A DNA stretch of 64,000 nucleotides from NCBI GenBank assembly GCA_003134655.1, contig PLBY01000150.1:56249-120248 (forward strand). The letters run 5' to 3'. Below, one piece after another: positions 24,176 through 32,010 of the stretch (positions within the stretch are counted from its first letter, which is position 1; each line of letters starts with the position of its first letter). This DNA is from Acidobacteriaceae bacterium. Its GTDB lineage: Bacteria; Acidobacteriota; Terriglobia; Terriglobales; Acidobacteriaceae. A model generated the notes under the pieces. The model was not told where the DNA came from. It saw only the letters and a list, made by a program, of their open reading frames with translations, and did not search any database. Both the position numbers and the translations under genes were made by a program.

Positions 24176-25297
24176 ATGACTAAGACGCCCGAGGAGTGGC
24201 TGAAGGAATGTTCGCCGGAAAAGCCACGCGGAATCTTCAAGCTGTTTCTCGGCTACGCTCCCGGTGTGGGCAAGACCTACAGCATGCTGAGCGAGGCCAT
24301 CCGCCGCGCCAGCCGCGGGGAAGACGTCGTCGTTGGCGTTGTCGAGAGTCACGGCCGCAAAGCTACCGCGGAACTGGCTGGCAAGCTCGACCGTATCCCT
24401 CCTCGCAAGCTCGAATACAAAGGCACCACTTTCGAAGAGATGGACGTCGACGCCATCCTGGCACGGAAGCCCGCCGTCGTTGTCGTGGATGAATTGGCCC
24501 ATACCAACATCGAGGGCAGCAAGCACGCCAAGCGCTACGAAGATGTCATGGAGTTGCTGGAGGCCAAGATCGACGTCCTCTCCACCATGAACGTGCAGCA
24601 TGTTGAGAGCGTTGGCCCCACGGTGCAGCAGATCACCGGCGTGCAGGTCCGAGAAACCGTTCCGGACTGGGTGATGCAGCGTGTGGACGAAATTGTTCTG
24701 GCCGATCTCACGCCGCAGGCACTGCAGAAGCGCATGGAGCGCGGTGACATTTATCCTGCGGATCGGGCCCAGCGGGCGCTCTCGCATTTTTTCCGCCCTG
24801 GCAACCTGATCGCATTGCGAGAACTCGCGCTGCGGCAGGTTACGGGCGTCGTCGACCGCAGCCTCGACGCCTTTCTAGACAAAGACGCAACCCAACCGGC
24901 GCACACCGTGCGCGAGCGCATCGGCGTTTGTGTCAGTTCGAATCCGGCGGCTCAATACTTGATCGCGCGCGGCTCGCGTATGGCGCAGGCCATGGGCGGC
25001 GAGTTTTACGTCTTCTACGTCGATGTCGGCCGCGATACCCGTCCAGAAGATCAGAAGACGCTGACGGAAAACATTCGCTTCGCAGAGAACCTGGGCGCAA
25101 AGGTGGTCCGCGCATCCAGCCGGAGCATTGCCGACGGCGTCGCCCAATTAGTCCGCGAGCATCACATCACGCAGGTGATCTTTGGCCGCTCCGCGCGCAC
25201 CGGCTGGCAACGATATCTCTACTTGTCGGCCATCCAGCGGTTTCTCCGCGACTCGCCTTCGGTCGATGTCCACATCGTTACTCAGGAGGCTCGCTGA
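24176..25297 (+). CDS. kdpD: KdpD N-terminal sensor half (KdpD domain + USP domain)
   Basis: 373 aa equal to the cytoplasmic N-terminal part of KdpD and nothing else. The KdpD domain has a Walker A-like GYAPGVGKTYSML, VVVGVVESHGR, VVDELAHTN and STMNVQHVES; residues ~235-373 are a universal-stress-protein-like domain (RIGVCVSSNPAAQYLI ... VIFGRSARTGWQRYL). It has no membrane helices, no His-kinase domain. ATG 24176 gives the usual KdpD beginning; ATG 24134 is upstream in frame but would overlap the divergent kinase gene. Its TGA overlaps the kdpE ATG by one base, so sensor half and regulator are co-translated while the kinase is on the other strand. Confidence 0.9.
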   Translation: MTKTPEEWLKECSPEKPRGIFKLFLGYAPGVGKTYSMLSEAIRRASRGEDVVVGVVESHGRKATAELAGKLDRIPPRKLEYKGTTFEEMDVDAILARKPAVVVVDELAHTNIEGSKHAKRYEDVMELLEAKIDVLSTMNVQHVESVGPTVQQITGVQVRETVPDWVMQRVDEIVLADLTPQALQKRMERGDIYPADRAQRALSHFFRPGNLIALRELALRQVTGVVDRSLDAFLDKDATQPAHTVRERIGVCVSSNPAAQYLIARGSRMAQAMGGEFYVFYVDVGRDTRPEDQKTLTENIRFAENLGAKVVRASSRSIADGVAQLVREHHITQVIFGRSARTGWQRYLYLSAIQRFLRDSPSVDVHIVTQEAR

Positions 25298-25992
25298 TGC
25301 CGGAACGCCCGCACATTCTCGTCGTGGATGACGAGCCGCAGATCACGCGCGTGCTGCGCACCAGTCTTTCGGCGCAGGGCTATGACATCCGCATCGCCAA
25401 CAGCGGGGAAATGGCGATGGAGATCATGAAAGACTGGTCGCCCAATCTGATCATCACCGATTTGTCGATGCCCTCCGTTGACGGCATCCAGTTGTGCCGC
25501 ACGGTGCGCGCCACCTCTCAGGTTCCCATTATCGTGCTCTCGGTACGCGACAAGGAGCAGCAGAAGGTCGAGGCGCTCGACGCGGGGGCCGATGACTACG
25601 TCACCAAGCCCTTCGGCATGAACGAACTTCTGGCGCGAGTACGAGCGAATCTCCGTCGTGTCCCTATGGATGGCGACCAGGAAGATCCCGTGATCGAGAT
25701 CGGCGACTTCCGCATCGACACTGCGGCGCATAAAGTGACGGTCCGTCGCAGCGAAGTGCGCCTCACTCCGAAAGAGTTCGATCTGCTCGTGTTTCTGGCG
25801 CGCCGCCCGGGCAAGGTCGTCAACCACCGCACTCTCCTGGGCGCAATCTGGGGAGGACAGAGTACGGAGCAGGTCGAATATCTCCGCGTCTTCGTAGGCC
25901 AATTGCGCAAGAAGCTGGAACCCGACACCTCCTCCCCGCGCTACATCGTCACCGAACCCTGGGTGGGATACCGCTTCGAACCAGGAGAGTAA
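25297..25992 (+). CDS. kdpE: KdpE response regulator (OmpR/PhoB family)
   Basis: 231-residue transcription factor controlling kdpFABC. Receiver domain with ILVVDDEPQ, phospho-acceptor Asp55 in LIITDLSMPS, and the Lys in DYVTKPFGM; C-terminal winged helix (RLTPKEFDLLVFLARRPGK ... VEYLRVFVGQLRKKLEP ... YIVTEPWVGYRF). AGGAGG at 25284-25289 and a start overlapping the kdpD-N stop (TGATG) show translational coupling. Candidate binding sites, paired TACGAA-type half sites 11 bases apart, lie downstream at 26072 and 26481. Assignment is firm from the neighbourhood and sequence. Confidence 0.93.
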   Translation: MPERPHILVVDDEPQITRVLRTSLSAQGYDIRIANSGEMAMEIMKDWSPNLIITDLSMPSVDGIQLCRTVRATSQVPIIVLSVRDKEQQKVEALDAGADDYVTKPFGMNELLARVRANLRRVPMDGDQEDPVIEIGDFRIDTAAHKVTVRRSEVRLTPKEFDLLVFLARRPGKVVNHRTLLGAIWGGQSTEQVEYLRVFVGQLRKKLEPDTSSPRYIVTEPWVGYRFEPGE

Positions 25993-26040
25993 GTAGCGCC
26001 GGCATCCTGCCGGCTGTCGCGAGGGCGGCTCGCCCTCGCA
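25993..26040. repeat. Dispersed two-hairpin repeat, family R2 (copy 5)
   Basis: Begins one base after the kdpE stop: GTAGCGCCGGCATCCTGCC plus GCGAGGGCG-gct-CGCCCTCGC. Could stabilise or end the kdpDE transcript. Confidence 0.85.
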
Positions 26041-26070
26041 CCCGCGGATCACAAAGCCGCCGCACTTCTC

Positions 26071-26089
26071 TTACGAACATTCTACGAAC
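26071..26089 (+). promoter_or_regulatory. Candidate KdpE operator 1 (11-base-spaced direct repeat)
   Basis: TTACGAA, five bases, then TACGAAC: half sites TACGAA at 26072-26077 and 26083-26088, one helical turn apart, as expected for an OmpR/PhoB-family protein. It lies 102 bases upstream of a small gene in the kdp locus. Its sister site is at 26480. Confidence 0.5.
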
Positions 26090-26190
26090 CTCTTATTCAA
26101 TCTTTATGCCTTTCATCATCAAATCGATCGTGAGCAGATGAACCGCGCAGTGCAGCCGTTCACCGCGCCACAGAAAGGTCGAGGAATTTA

Positions 26191-26448
26191 ATGTCGACGA
26201 TTCAGGAAGTCTCCGCAGAACAGCTTGCGAAACTTTTCCATCACTATCGGGAAGCCTTGGCTTATGACTGCGATGCCCATGGCACCAGGCAAGAAAAGTC
26301 CACCTGGGAGCGGACTCCCCAGAACGAACGCAAATTGATGGTGGCGGCGGCTCGCCTGACGCTGCTCGACCTGTCTACTGCAATCGCGCAACCGGAGCCT
26401 GGTCGCAAGTACTACGCCACACCGGGCGAGGCAGAGTGGGGCTGCTGA
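26191..26448 (+). CDS. Small hypothetical protein in kdp locus
   Basis: 85 aa, soluble, with no recognised family. The start has a plausible GAGGAA seven bases upstream. Sequence: STIQEVSAEQLAKLFHHYRE, then a charged middle (ERTPQNERKLMVAAARLTLL) and an acidic end with a final Cys. It is predicted mostly helical. It sits between the two candidate KdpE operators, so it may respond to the same signal. The alternative is that it is a lineage-specific gene unrelated to potassium. Confidence 0.6.
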   Translation: MSTIQEVSAEQLAKLFHHYREALAYDCDAHGTRQEKSTWERTPQNERKLMVAAARLTLLDLSTAIAQPEPGRKYYATPGEAEWGC

Positions 26449-26479
26449 AGCGCACTCCGCGCTCGAGAGAAGAGTCCCC

Positions 26480-26498
26480 TTACGAATTCTTTATGAAC
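26480..26498 (+). promoter_or_regulatory. Candidate KdpE operator 2 (11-base-spaced direct repeat)
   Basis: TTACGAA, five bases, then TATGAAC: half sites at 26481-26486 and 26492-26497. Same spacing and flanks (CTTACGAA ... GAAC) as 26071. A TTGACT follows at 26501, a possible -35 for the transcript leading into the small genes and kdpFABC. Confidence 0.5.
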
Positions 26499-26575
26499 TC
26501 TTGACTCCGCTCTTACGCTCGGAGTTGTTCAATGAATGTAGGAAGCCTCGGTACGAGTCGTGAGCCGGTGTGGTT

Positions 26576-26773
26576 ATGCGAATAGCGCTATCAATTCTGT
26601 GCCTCGCCGCGGTGTTCTTTTGGCTTCGTTTTCTGGTGGCGCTGCTCAGCGAGGTAAGGCACGTACCGCGCGGGGCCCCTCGTTTGCGGCGGCGCGGGAC
26701 GCTCATCACGATGGGCTCTAAGGTTCAGAACCAAAAAGGCGAACCGTCAACCGACCGGCGGATCGCCCTCTGA
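26576..26773 (+). CDS. Small single-pass membrane protein (possible)
   Basis: 65 aa from ATG 26576 (or GTG 26570). One hydrophobic helix at the N-terminus (ALSILCLAAVFFWLRFLVALL) is followed by a basic, Pro-containing tail (RHVPRGAPRLRRRG). There is no clear SD. It lies between candidate operator 2 and kdpF, so it may be a small membrane partner or just a leader. Function unknown. Confidence 0.4.
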   Translation: MRIALSILCLAAVFFWLRFLVALLSEVRHVPRGAPRLRRRGTLITMGSKVQNQKGEPSTDRRIAL

Positions 26774-26809
26774 TTGCGGGAACCCGTACTCAAAGACGAG
26801 GGAATACCT

Positions 26810-26896
26810 ATGCAGGACATTCTTTGGATCGCTGTAACGATCGCCTTCTTCGCGCTATCCATTGCGTACGTACAGTTCTGCGATCGCATGAAGTAG
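26810..26896 (+). CDS. 28-residue membrane peptide preceding kdpF
   Basis: MQDILWIAVTIAFFALSIAY then VQFCDRMK. It is a single membrane helix with a charged C-terminus. A GAGG lies 8-12 bases before the ATG, and its TAG is ten bases before the kdpF start. Short peptides with this look precede kdpF in other bacteria as far as I recall, so it is probably a real accessory peptide of the Kdp pump. Confidence 0.65.
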   Translation: MQDILWIAVTIAFFALSIAYVQFCDRMK

Positions 26897-26905
26897 GAGA
26901 AAGTC

Positions 26906-26995
26906 ATGGACACCCAATCAATCATCATGCTCATCATCAGCGCGGCGGTAATCGTATACCTGTTCTACGCGCTGTTACGTCCGGAGAAATTCTGA
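26906..26995 (+). CDS. kdpF: K+-transporting ATPase subunit KdpF
   Basis: 29-residue single-helix peptide that stabilises the KdpABC complex. It ends YLFYALLRPEKF, matching the KdpF signature LxxALLRPERF. The start is ATG 26906 with AGGAGAAAG upstream. It is one base from the kdpA start, so the genes are translationally coupled. Confidence 0.88.
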   Translation: MDTQSIIMLIISAAVIVYLFYALLRPEKF

Positions 26996-26996
26996 A

Positions 26997-28799
26997 ATGA
27001 CCCTCAACGGATGGCTGCAGATCCTGGTATTCCTGGGACTCATTTTTGCCGTTACCAAGCCGCTCGGCGTTTTCATGACGCGCGTCTTTTCCCGTGAGCG
27101 GACGTTTCTTGACCCCGTGCTGCGGCCCGTCGAGCGTCTACTCTATCGCCTGACCGGCGTTGATGAATCGCACGAGATGCGCTGGACCGAGTACGCCACC
27201 ACGATGCTGGTGTTCAGCGCGGTGTCGATGCTGGTCCTCTATCTAATCCAGCGGATCCAGGGGATGCTGCCGTTCAACCCGCAACATCTCGGAGCAGTCA
27301 CGCCCGAGCACGTGGCCTTCAATACTGCCGCTTCCTTCACCACAAACACAAATTGGCAGGCCTACTCCGGCGAGACCACCATGAGCTATTTCACCCAAAT
27401 GGCGGGCCTCGCGTTTCACAATTTCGCCTCGGCGGCGACCGGCATTGTGCTGGGAATCGCTTTCATCCGCGGGATAGCCCGGCGCCAGATGAATACCCTG
27501 GGAAATTTCTGGGTTGACTTTGTGCGCTGCTGCCTGTGGGTTTTGTTGCCCATGTGCGTGGTGGGATCGCTGTTCCTGGTTTCGCAGGGAGTCGTGCAGA
27601 ACTTGAAGCCCTACGACACCGTGAAACTGGTCGAACCTCAGCAGGTACAACGTGTCGGTGCTGACGGCAAAGGCGTCGTGGATGCCAGTGGCAAACCCGT
27701 GATGGACACTGTGACCACGCAAACGATCGCGCAGGGTCCTGTGGCCTCGCAGGAAGTCATCAAGGAATGGGGCACGAACGGTGGCGGATTCTTCAACGCC
27801 AACAGCGCGCACCCGTTTGAGAATCCCACGCCCATTACCAATCTGTTCGAGATGTTTTGCATTTTCGCGATTGGCGCCGGGCTTACCTACACGCTCGGCC
27901 GCATGACCGGCTCCCCCGCTCACGGATGGGCGGTCTGGTCGGCGATGGCAATCCTGTTTCTCTGTGGCGTCACTGTCGCGTACTGGGCAGAGGCGAAGGG
28001 GAATCCGCTGTATCCCGCGACCGTCGCGCAACATTCCTCGGCGTCGCAGCCGGGCGGCAACATGGAAGGCAAGGAAACGCGCTTCGGCATCGCCAACTCT
28101 GCGCTCTTCGCTACCGTCACCACCGACGCCAGTTGCGGCGCGATCAACGGTTGGCATGACTCCTTCACACCGTTGGGCGGCATGGTTCCCCTCGTGAACA
28201 TCATGCTCAGCGAGGTGATCTTCGGCGGGGTCGGCTCCGGCATGTACGGTATTCTGGTCTACATCGTACTGGCCGTCTTCATCGCAGGCCTCATGGTCGG
28301 ACGCACGCCGGAATACCTGGGCAAGAAGATCGAAGCCTACGACGTCAAGATGGCCATGCTGGTATCGCTGGTTTTTCCGCTGATCATTCTTACGTTGACC
28401 GGACTCTCAGTCGTCAAGGGCTTCGGAACCGCGGGAATTACGAATCCCGGGCCACATGGCCTCAGCCAGATTCTCTACGCCTTCACGTCATCTGCCGGCA
28501 ACAACGGCTCTGCTTTTGGGGGCCTGACGGCCAACACGCTGTGGTACGACGCCGCGACAGGAATCACGACTCTCGTCGGCCGCTTCCTGATGATCATTCC
28601 GATGCTGGCCATCGCCGGAAACCTGGCGCAGAAGAAGTATGTTCCACCGTCGGTAGGCACGTTTCCCGTCACGACGCCTTTATTCACATTGCTGCTGATC
28701 AGCGTCATCCTGATTCTGGGTGCGCTTACCTTCTTCCCGGCTCTGAGCCTGGGACCAATTCTCGAGCACCTTCTCATGAACGTCGGAAAGACTTTCTAG
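26997..28799 (+). CDS. kdpA: K+-transporting ATPase, channel-like subunit KdpA
   Basis: 600-residue membrane subunit that selects and moves K+. Ten helices and the four selectivity-filter loops are visible: SFTTNTNWQAYSGE, EWGTNGGGFFNANSAHPFEN, TTDASCGAINGWHDSFTPLG and TSSAGNNGSAFGGL. Length fits the family (~560-600). Starts one base after kdpF; six bases separate it from kdpB. Part of the high-affinity, ATP-driven K+ uptake complex at the inner membrane. Confidence 0.96.
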   Translation: MTLNGWLQILVFLGLIFAVTKPLGVFMTRVFSRERTFLDPVLRPVERLLYRLTGVDESHEMRWTEYATTMLVFSAVSMLVLYLIQRIQGMLPFNPQHLGAVTPEHVAFNTAASFTTNTNWQAYSGETTMSYFTQMAGLAFHNFASAATGIVLGIAFIRGIARRQMNTLGNFWVDFVRCCLWVLLPMCVVGSLFLVSQGVVQNLKPYDTVKLVEPQQVQRVGADGKGVVDASGKPVMDTVTTQTIAQGPVASQEVIKEWGTNGGGFFNANSAHPFENPTPITNLFEMFCIFAIGAGLTYTLGRMTGSPAHGWAVWSAMAILFLCGVTVAYWAEAKGNPLYPATVAQHSSASQPGGNMEGKETRFGIANSALFATVTTDASCGAINGWHDSFTPLGGMVPLVNIMLSEVIFGGVGSGMYGILVYIVLAVFIAGLMVGRTPEYLGKKIEAYDVKMAMLVSLVFPLIILTLTGLSVVKGFGTAGITNPGPHGLSQILYAFTSSAGNNGSAFGGLTANTLWYDAATGITTLVGRFLMIIPMLAIAGNLAQKKYVPPSVGTFPVTTPLFTLLLISVILILGALTFFPALSLGPILEHLLMNVGKTF

Positions 28800-28805
28800 A
28801 AAATT

Positions 28806-30833
28806 ATGGCAAGCCATCGCAAATCGATTTGGGATGTGAACCTCGTTCGCAACGCCACTTGGAGCTCGTTGCTTAAGTTGAGCCCTCGCAACATGATGGG
28901 GAATCCTGTCATGTTCGTGGTCGAGATCGGCAGCGTGATCACGAGCGCGCTCTTGATTCTCCATCCGCACCAGGACTTCCGCTTCAATCTGCAGATCACC
29001 TTATGGCTGTGGTTCACGGTGCTATTTGCCAACTTCGCAGAGGCCATGGCGGAAGGCCGCGGCAAGGCGCAGGCAGAAACTTTGCGCAAGGCGCGCTCAG
29101 AAACCATCGCCAAGCGCCTTACCTCCGACGGCAAGATCGAAGAGATCCCCAGCGCCAAACTGCGCGCCGGCGATCTGGTATCAGTTACTGCCGGAGAACT
29201 GATCCCCGGCGACGGAGAGATCATCGAGGGCGTAGCCTCGGTCGACGAATCGGCGATTACGGGCGAATCTGCTCCGGTGATTCGCGAAGCAGGTGGCGAC
29301 CGCTCCGCCGTCACGGGCGGTACGCGTGTGCTCAGCGATTTCATCAAGGTAAAGATCACCTCGAACCCCGGCGAGACCTTTCTCGACCGCATGATCGCGC
29401 TGGTCGAAGGAGCTTCGCGGCAGAAGACTCCCAACGAAATCGCGTTGAACATCCTGCTCGCTGGACTGACCATCATCTTCCTGCTAGCCGTGGTCACCCT
29501 GCAGCCGTTCGCGATTTATTCCGGATCGCCGCAGACCGTTTTCGTCCTGGTGTCACTACTGGTCTGCCTGATTCCCACCACCATTGGCGGCCTGCTCTCA
29601 GCCATCGGCATCGCCGGTATGGACCGCCTGGTTCAGCACAATGTTCTCGCCATGTCGGGCCGCGCGGTGGAAGCTGCCGGGGACGTCAACACGCTGCTGC
29701 TCGACAAGACCGGCACGATCACCTTCGGCAACCGCCAAGCAACAGAATTTCTGCCTGCTCCAGGAGTCACCGAAGCCGAGATGGCCGACGCCGCGCAACT
29801 CTCCTCGCTGGCCGACGAGACTCCAGAAGGCCGCTCCATCGTCGTGCTGGCCAAGGAGAAGTACAACCTGCGCGGCCGCGACTTCGCCGCCCACGAGGCA
29901 CAATTCATCCCATTCACCGCCCAGACTCGAATGTCCGGCGTCAATCTCGATGGCCGCGAGATCCGCAAAGGCGCCGCCGAATCGATCGCGCGTCATCTCG
30001 AAGAGAACAACGGTGTCATGCCCCCGGAAGTCCGCGCCTCCGTCGAACGCATCGCTTCCTCCGGCGGCACGCCACTGGTAGTTTCCGAGAACCGCCGCGC
30101 CATGGGCGTGATTCACCTTAAGGATGTGGTCAAGGGTGGGATCCGCGACCGCTTCGCTCAGCTTCGGGCCATGGGCATTCGTACAGTCATGATCACCGGC
30201 GACAATCCCCTCACAGCCGCTGCCATTGCGCGCGAGGCAGGCGTTGACGACTTTCTCGCCCAGGCCACGCCCGAGGACAAATTGAAACTGATCCGCAGTG
30301 AGCAAGCCGGCGGCAAACTCGTCGCCATGACCGGCGACGGCACCAACGATGCACCCGCACTCGCCCAGGCCGATGTCGGCGTCGCCATGAACACGGGCAC
30401 GCAGGCCGCCAAAGAAGCCGGCAACATGGTCGATCTCGACTCCAATCCCACCAAGCTCATCGAGGTCGTCGAAATCGGAAAGCAGTTGCTGATGACGCGG
30501 GGCGCGCTCACCACGTTTTCGATCGCCAACGACGTCGCCAAGTATTTCGCGATTATCCCGGCCATGTTCGCAGTGACTTTCCCGGTGCTGAACGCGCTGA
30601 ACATCATGCATCTCAAAACGCCGGCGTCCGCGGTGCTCTCCGCGGTCATCTTTAACGCGCTGATCATCATCGCGCTCATCCCGCTGGCGCTGCGGGGCGT
30701 GAAATACCGCGCCATGAACGCCGAAGCCCTGCTGCGCCGCAACCTCTTTATCTATGGCGTAGGCGGATTGATCGCGCCCTTCGTAGGCATCAAGCTCATC
30801 GACATGCTCATTACAGCGGCCCATCTGGCCTGA
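28806..30833 (+). CDS. kdpB: K+-transporting P-type ATPase subunit KdpB
   Basis: 675-residue P-type ATPase catalytic subunit. Phosphorylated Asp300 lies in LLLDKTGTITFGN; the actuator motif TGES is at 152-155; PTTIGGLLSAIGIAGMDRLV and MTGDGTNDAPALAQADVGVA are characteristic of KdpB. Early membrane helices and the C-terminal helices are present. It hydrolyses ATP to drive K+ through KdpA. Spacing of six to eight bases to its neighbours indicates one operon. Confidence 0.97.
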   Translation: MASHRKSIWDVNLVRNATWSSLLKLSPRNMMGNPVMFVVEIGSVITSALLILHPHQDFRFNLQITLWLWFTVLFANFAEAMAEGRGKAQAETLRKARSETIAKRLTSDGKIEEIPSAKLRAGDLVSVTAGELIPGDGEIIEGVASVDESAITGESAPVIREAGGDRSAVTGGTRVLSDFIKVKITSNPGETFLDRMIALVEGASRQKTPNEIALNILLAGLTIIFLLAVVTLQPFAIYSGSPQTVFVLVSLLVCLIPTTIGGLLSAIGIAGMDRLVQHNVLAMSGRAVEAAGDVNTLLLDKTGTITFGNRQATEFLPAPGVTEAEMADAAQLSSLADETPEGRSIVVLAKEKYNLRGRDFAAHEAQFIPFTAQTRMSGVNLDGREIRKGAAESIARHLEENNGVMPPEVRASVERIASSGGTPLVVSENRRAMGVIHLKDVVKGGIRDRFAQLRAMGIRTVMITGDNPLTAAAIAREAGVDDFLAQATPEDKLKLIRSEQAGGKLVAMTGDGTNDAPALAQADVGVAMNTGTQAAKEAGNMVDLDSNPTKLIEVVEIGKQLLMTRGALTTFSIANDVAKYFAIIPAMFAVTFPVLNALNIMHLKTPASAVLSAVIFNALIIIALIPLALRGVKYRAMNAEALLRRNLFIYGVGGLIAPFVGIKLIDMLITAAHLA

Positions 30834-30841
30834 GGATTTCA

Positions 30842-31414
30842 ATGAAGAAACATCTCATCACCGCATTTCTGATGACCATCACCACGACGATCCTGCTGGG
30901 CGTGCTCTACCCTCTCGTGATTACCGCCGTGGCGCAGGTGCTGTTCAAAGACAAAGCCAACGGGCAGATTCGCTATCGCAACGGAGAGGCCATCGGCTCG
31001 CGCATCATTGCCCAGCCCTTCACCTCGGCGAAGTATTTCCACCCACGTCCTTCAAATGCCGGCACCGGATACGACGCGGCCAACTCCGGCGGTACGAACC
31101 TCGCTCCCACCAACCAGAAGCTGATGGATCGCATCCAGGCAGACGCTAAAAGGCTGCATGAAGAAAATCCCGGGCAACTGGTTCCAGTCGATCTCATTAC
31201 GACTTCCGCGTCAGGGCTTGATCCTGAAATCTCCCCCGCCGCTGCGGAGTTTCAAGTTCCGCGTGTCGCTCGCGAGCGCAACCTCCCGGAATCCACGGTC
31301 CGCGACTTGGTTCAGAAGCACACCTACCAGCGCGACCTGGGGCTACTCGGAGAACCACGGGTGAACGTACTGGAACTCAACCTCGCTCTGGACGAACTGG
31401 CCGCAAAGCCCTGA
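30842..31414 (+). CDS. kdpC: K+-transporting ATPase subunit KdpC
   Basis: 190-residue single-pass subunit that helps KdpB bind ATP. One N-terminal helix (AFLMTITTTILLGVLYPLVI) and a periplasmic domain with SAKYFHPRPSNAGTGYDA, SGGTNLAPTN and SGLDPEISPAAAEFQV, the family fingerprints. Good SD (GAGG) upstream; last gene of kdpFABC. No terminator hairpin is evident before the tRNA promoter. Confidence 0.95.
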   Translation: MKKHLITAFLMTITTTILLGVLYPLVITAVAQVLFKDKANGQIRYRNGEAIGSRIIAQPFTSAKYFHPRPSNAGTGYDAANSGGTNLAPTNQKLMDRIQADAKRLHEENPGQLVPVDLITTSASGLDPEISPAAAEFQVPRVARERNLPESTVRDLVQKHTYQRDLGLLGEPRVNVLELNLALDELAAKP

Positions 31415-31434
31415 GCACGAGCCTCGCGCCATCT

Positions 31435-31462
31435 TTGTCTCCGGAAATGGCCATGAGATAAT
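31435..31462 (+). promoter_or_regulatory. Promoter of tRNA-Arg
   Basis: TTGTCT at 31435-31440, 16 bases, GATAAT at 31457-31462. The predicted start is about eight bases before the mature tRNA 5' end. Confidence 0.6.
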
Positions 31463-31477
31463 GGGGCAAATTCACAC

Positions 31478-31554
31478 GGCCCCGTAGCTCAGATGGATAG
31501 AGCAGCGGTTTCCTAAACCGAAGGTCGGCAGTTCGACTCTGCCCGGGGCCACCA
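31478..31554 (+). tRNA. tRNA-Arg (anticodon CCT)
   Basis: 77 bases, with the acceptor stem GGCCCCG pairing CGGGGCC, D-arm AGCTCAGATGGATAGAGC, anticodon loop TTCCTAA (CCT), T-arm GGCAGTTCGACTCTGCC region, and an encoded CCA at the 3' end. It decodes AGG. The anticodon stem has one G.A mismatch at its outer pair. Confidence 0.95.
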
Positions 31555-31583
31555 CCATCCCAGGCCATCTCGTTCGAAACTTG

Positions 31584-31606
31584 CCGAATCCGTCTCTTGG
31601 ATTCGG
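31584..31606. other. Perfect hairpin downstream of tRNA-Arg
   Basis: CCGAATCC, seven-base loop, GGATTCGG. There is no T-tract after it, so it may be a processing or weak termination structure rather than a classical terminator. Confidence 0.4.
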
Positions 31607-31730
31607 TACGGTAGCGCACCCTTTCCTTAGATCAGAAAAACCCTGTGACGACAGTCACGCGGCGACGTGACAGTGGTTGCTGACCACAATCACACTTGCA
31701 GTTCTAATTTGGGAACAGAGGTTGAGTCGC

Positions 31731-31988
31731 GTGCCTGCAGTAGACCAGACCACCCATACCCTCGATGTTCTCCTGACCCGCCTGCACGAATCCCACGAAC
31801 TCTCGGTGTACGACGCGATCGAAAGACTGGTGTTGGTTGGAGAAGCAGTTGGGTTTGGTGCGGATGCTCTCGTCCGCATGCTGGACCGCGGCATGGGACT
31901 CGAAGAACTGATCGAGTTGATTGAATCAAGGATGGAATGTTTGCAGCGGGCAACCGAGTTCGCCGTTGAAAACAAGACAGCGGCATGA
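31731..31988 (+). CDS. Small hypothetical protein
   Basis: 85 aa from GTG 31731, with AGAGG nine bases upstream; the open frame extends further up without a better start. Helical, acidic: THTLDVLLTRLHESHELSVY, LVLVGEAVGFGADALVRML and GLEELIELIESRM. No cysteine cluster or membrane segment. I do not recognise a family. It lies 22 bases before the next small gene, possibly in one transcript. Confidence 0.6.
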   Translation: MPAVDQTTHTLDVLLTRLHESHELSVYDAIERLVLVGEAVGFGADALVRMLDRGMGLEELIELIESRMECLQRATEFAVENKTAA

Positions 31989-32010
31989 TTCTTTGCATGG
32001 TGAGGCAGCT

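Noticed and set aside
25993..26190. CRISPR-like array suspected from repeated palindromes
   Set aside because: Copies are single, kilobases apart and without regular spacers; no cas genes. They are dispersed REP-like elements.
29598..30842. Minus-strand open frame (414 codons) opposite kdpB
   Set aside because: KdpB motifs, including the DKTG and GDGTNDAP signatures, are on the plus strand; the opposite frame has no recognisable domain.
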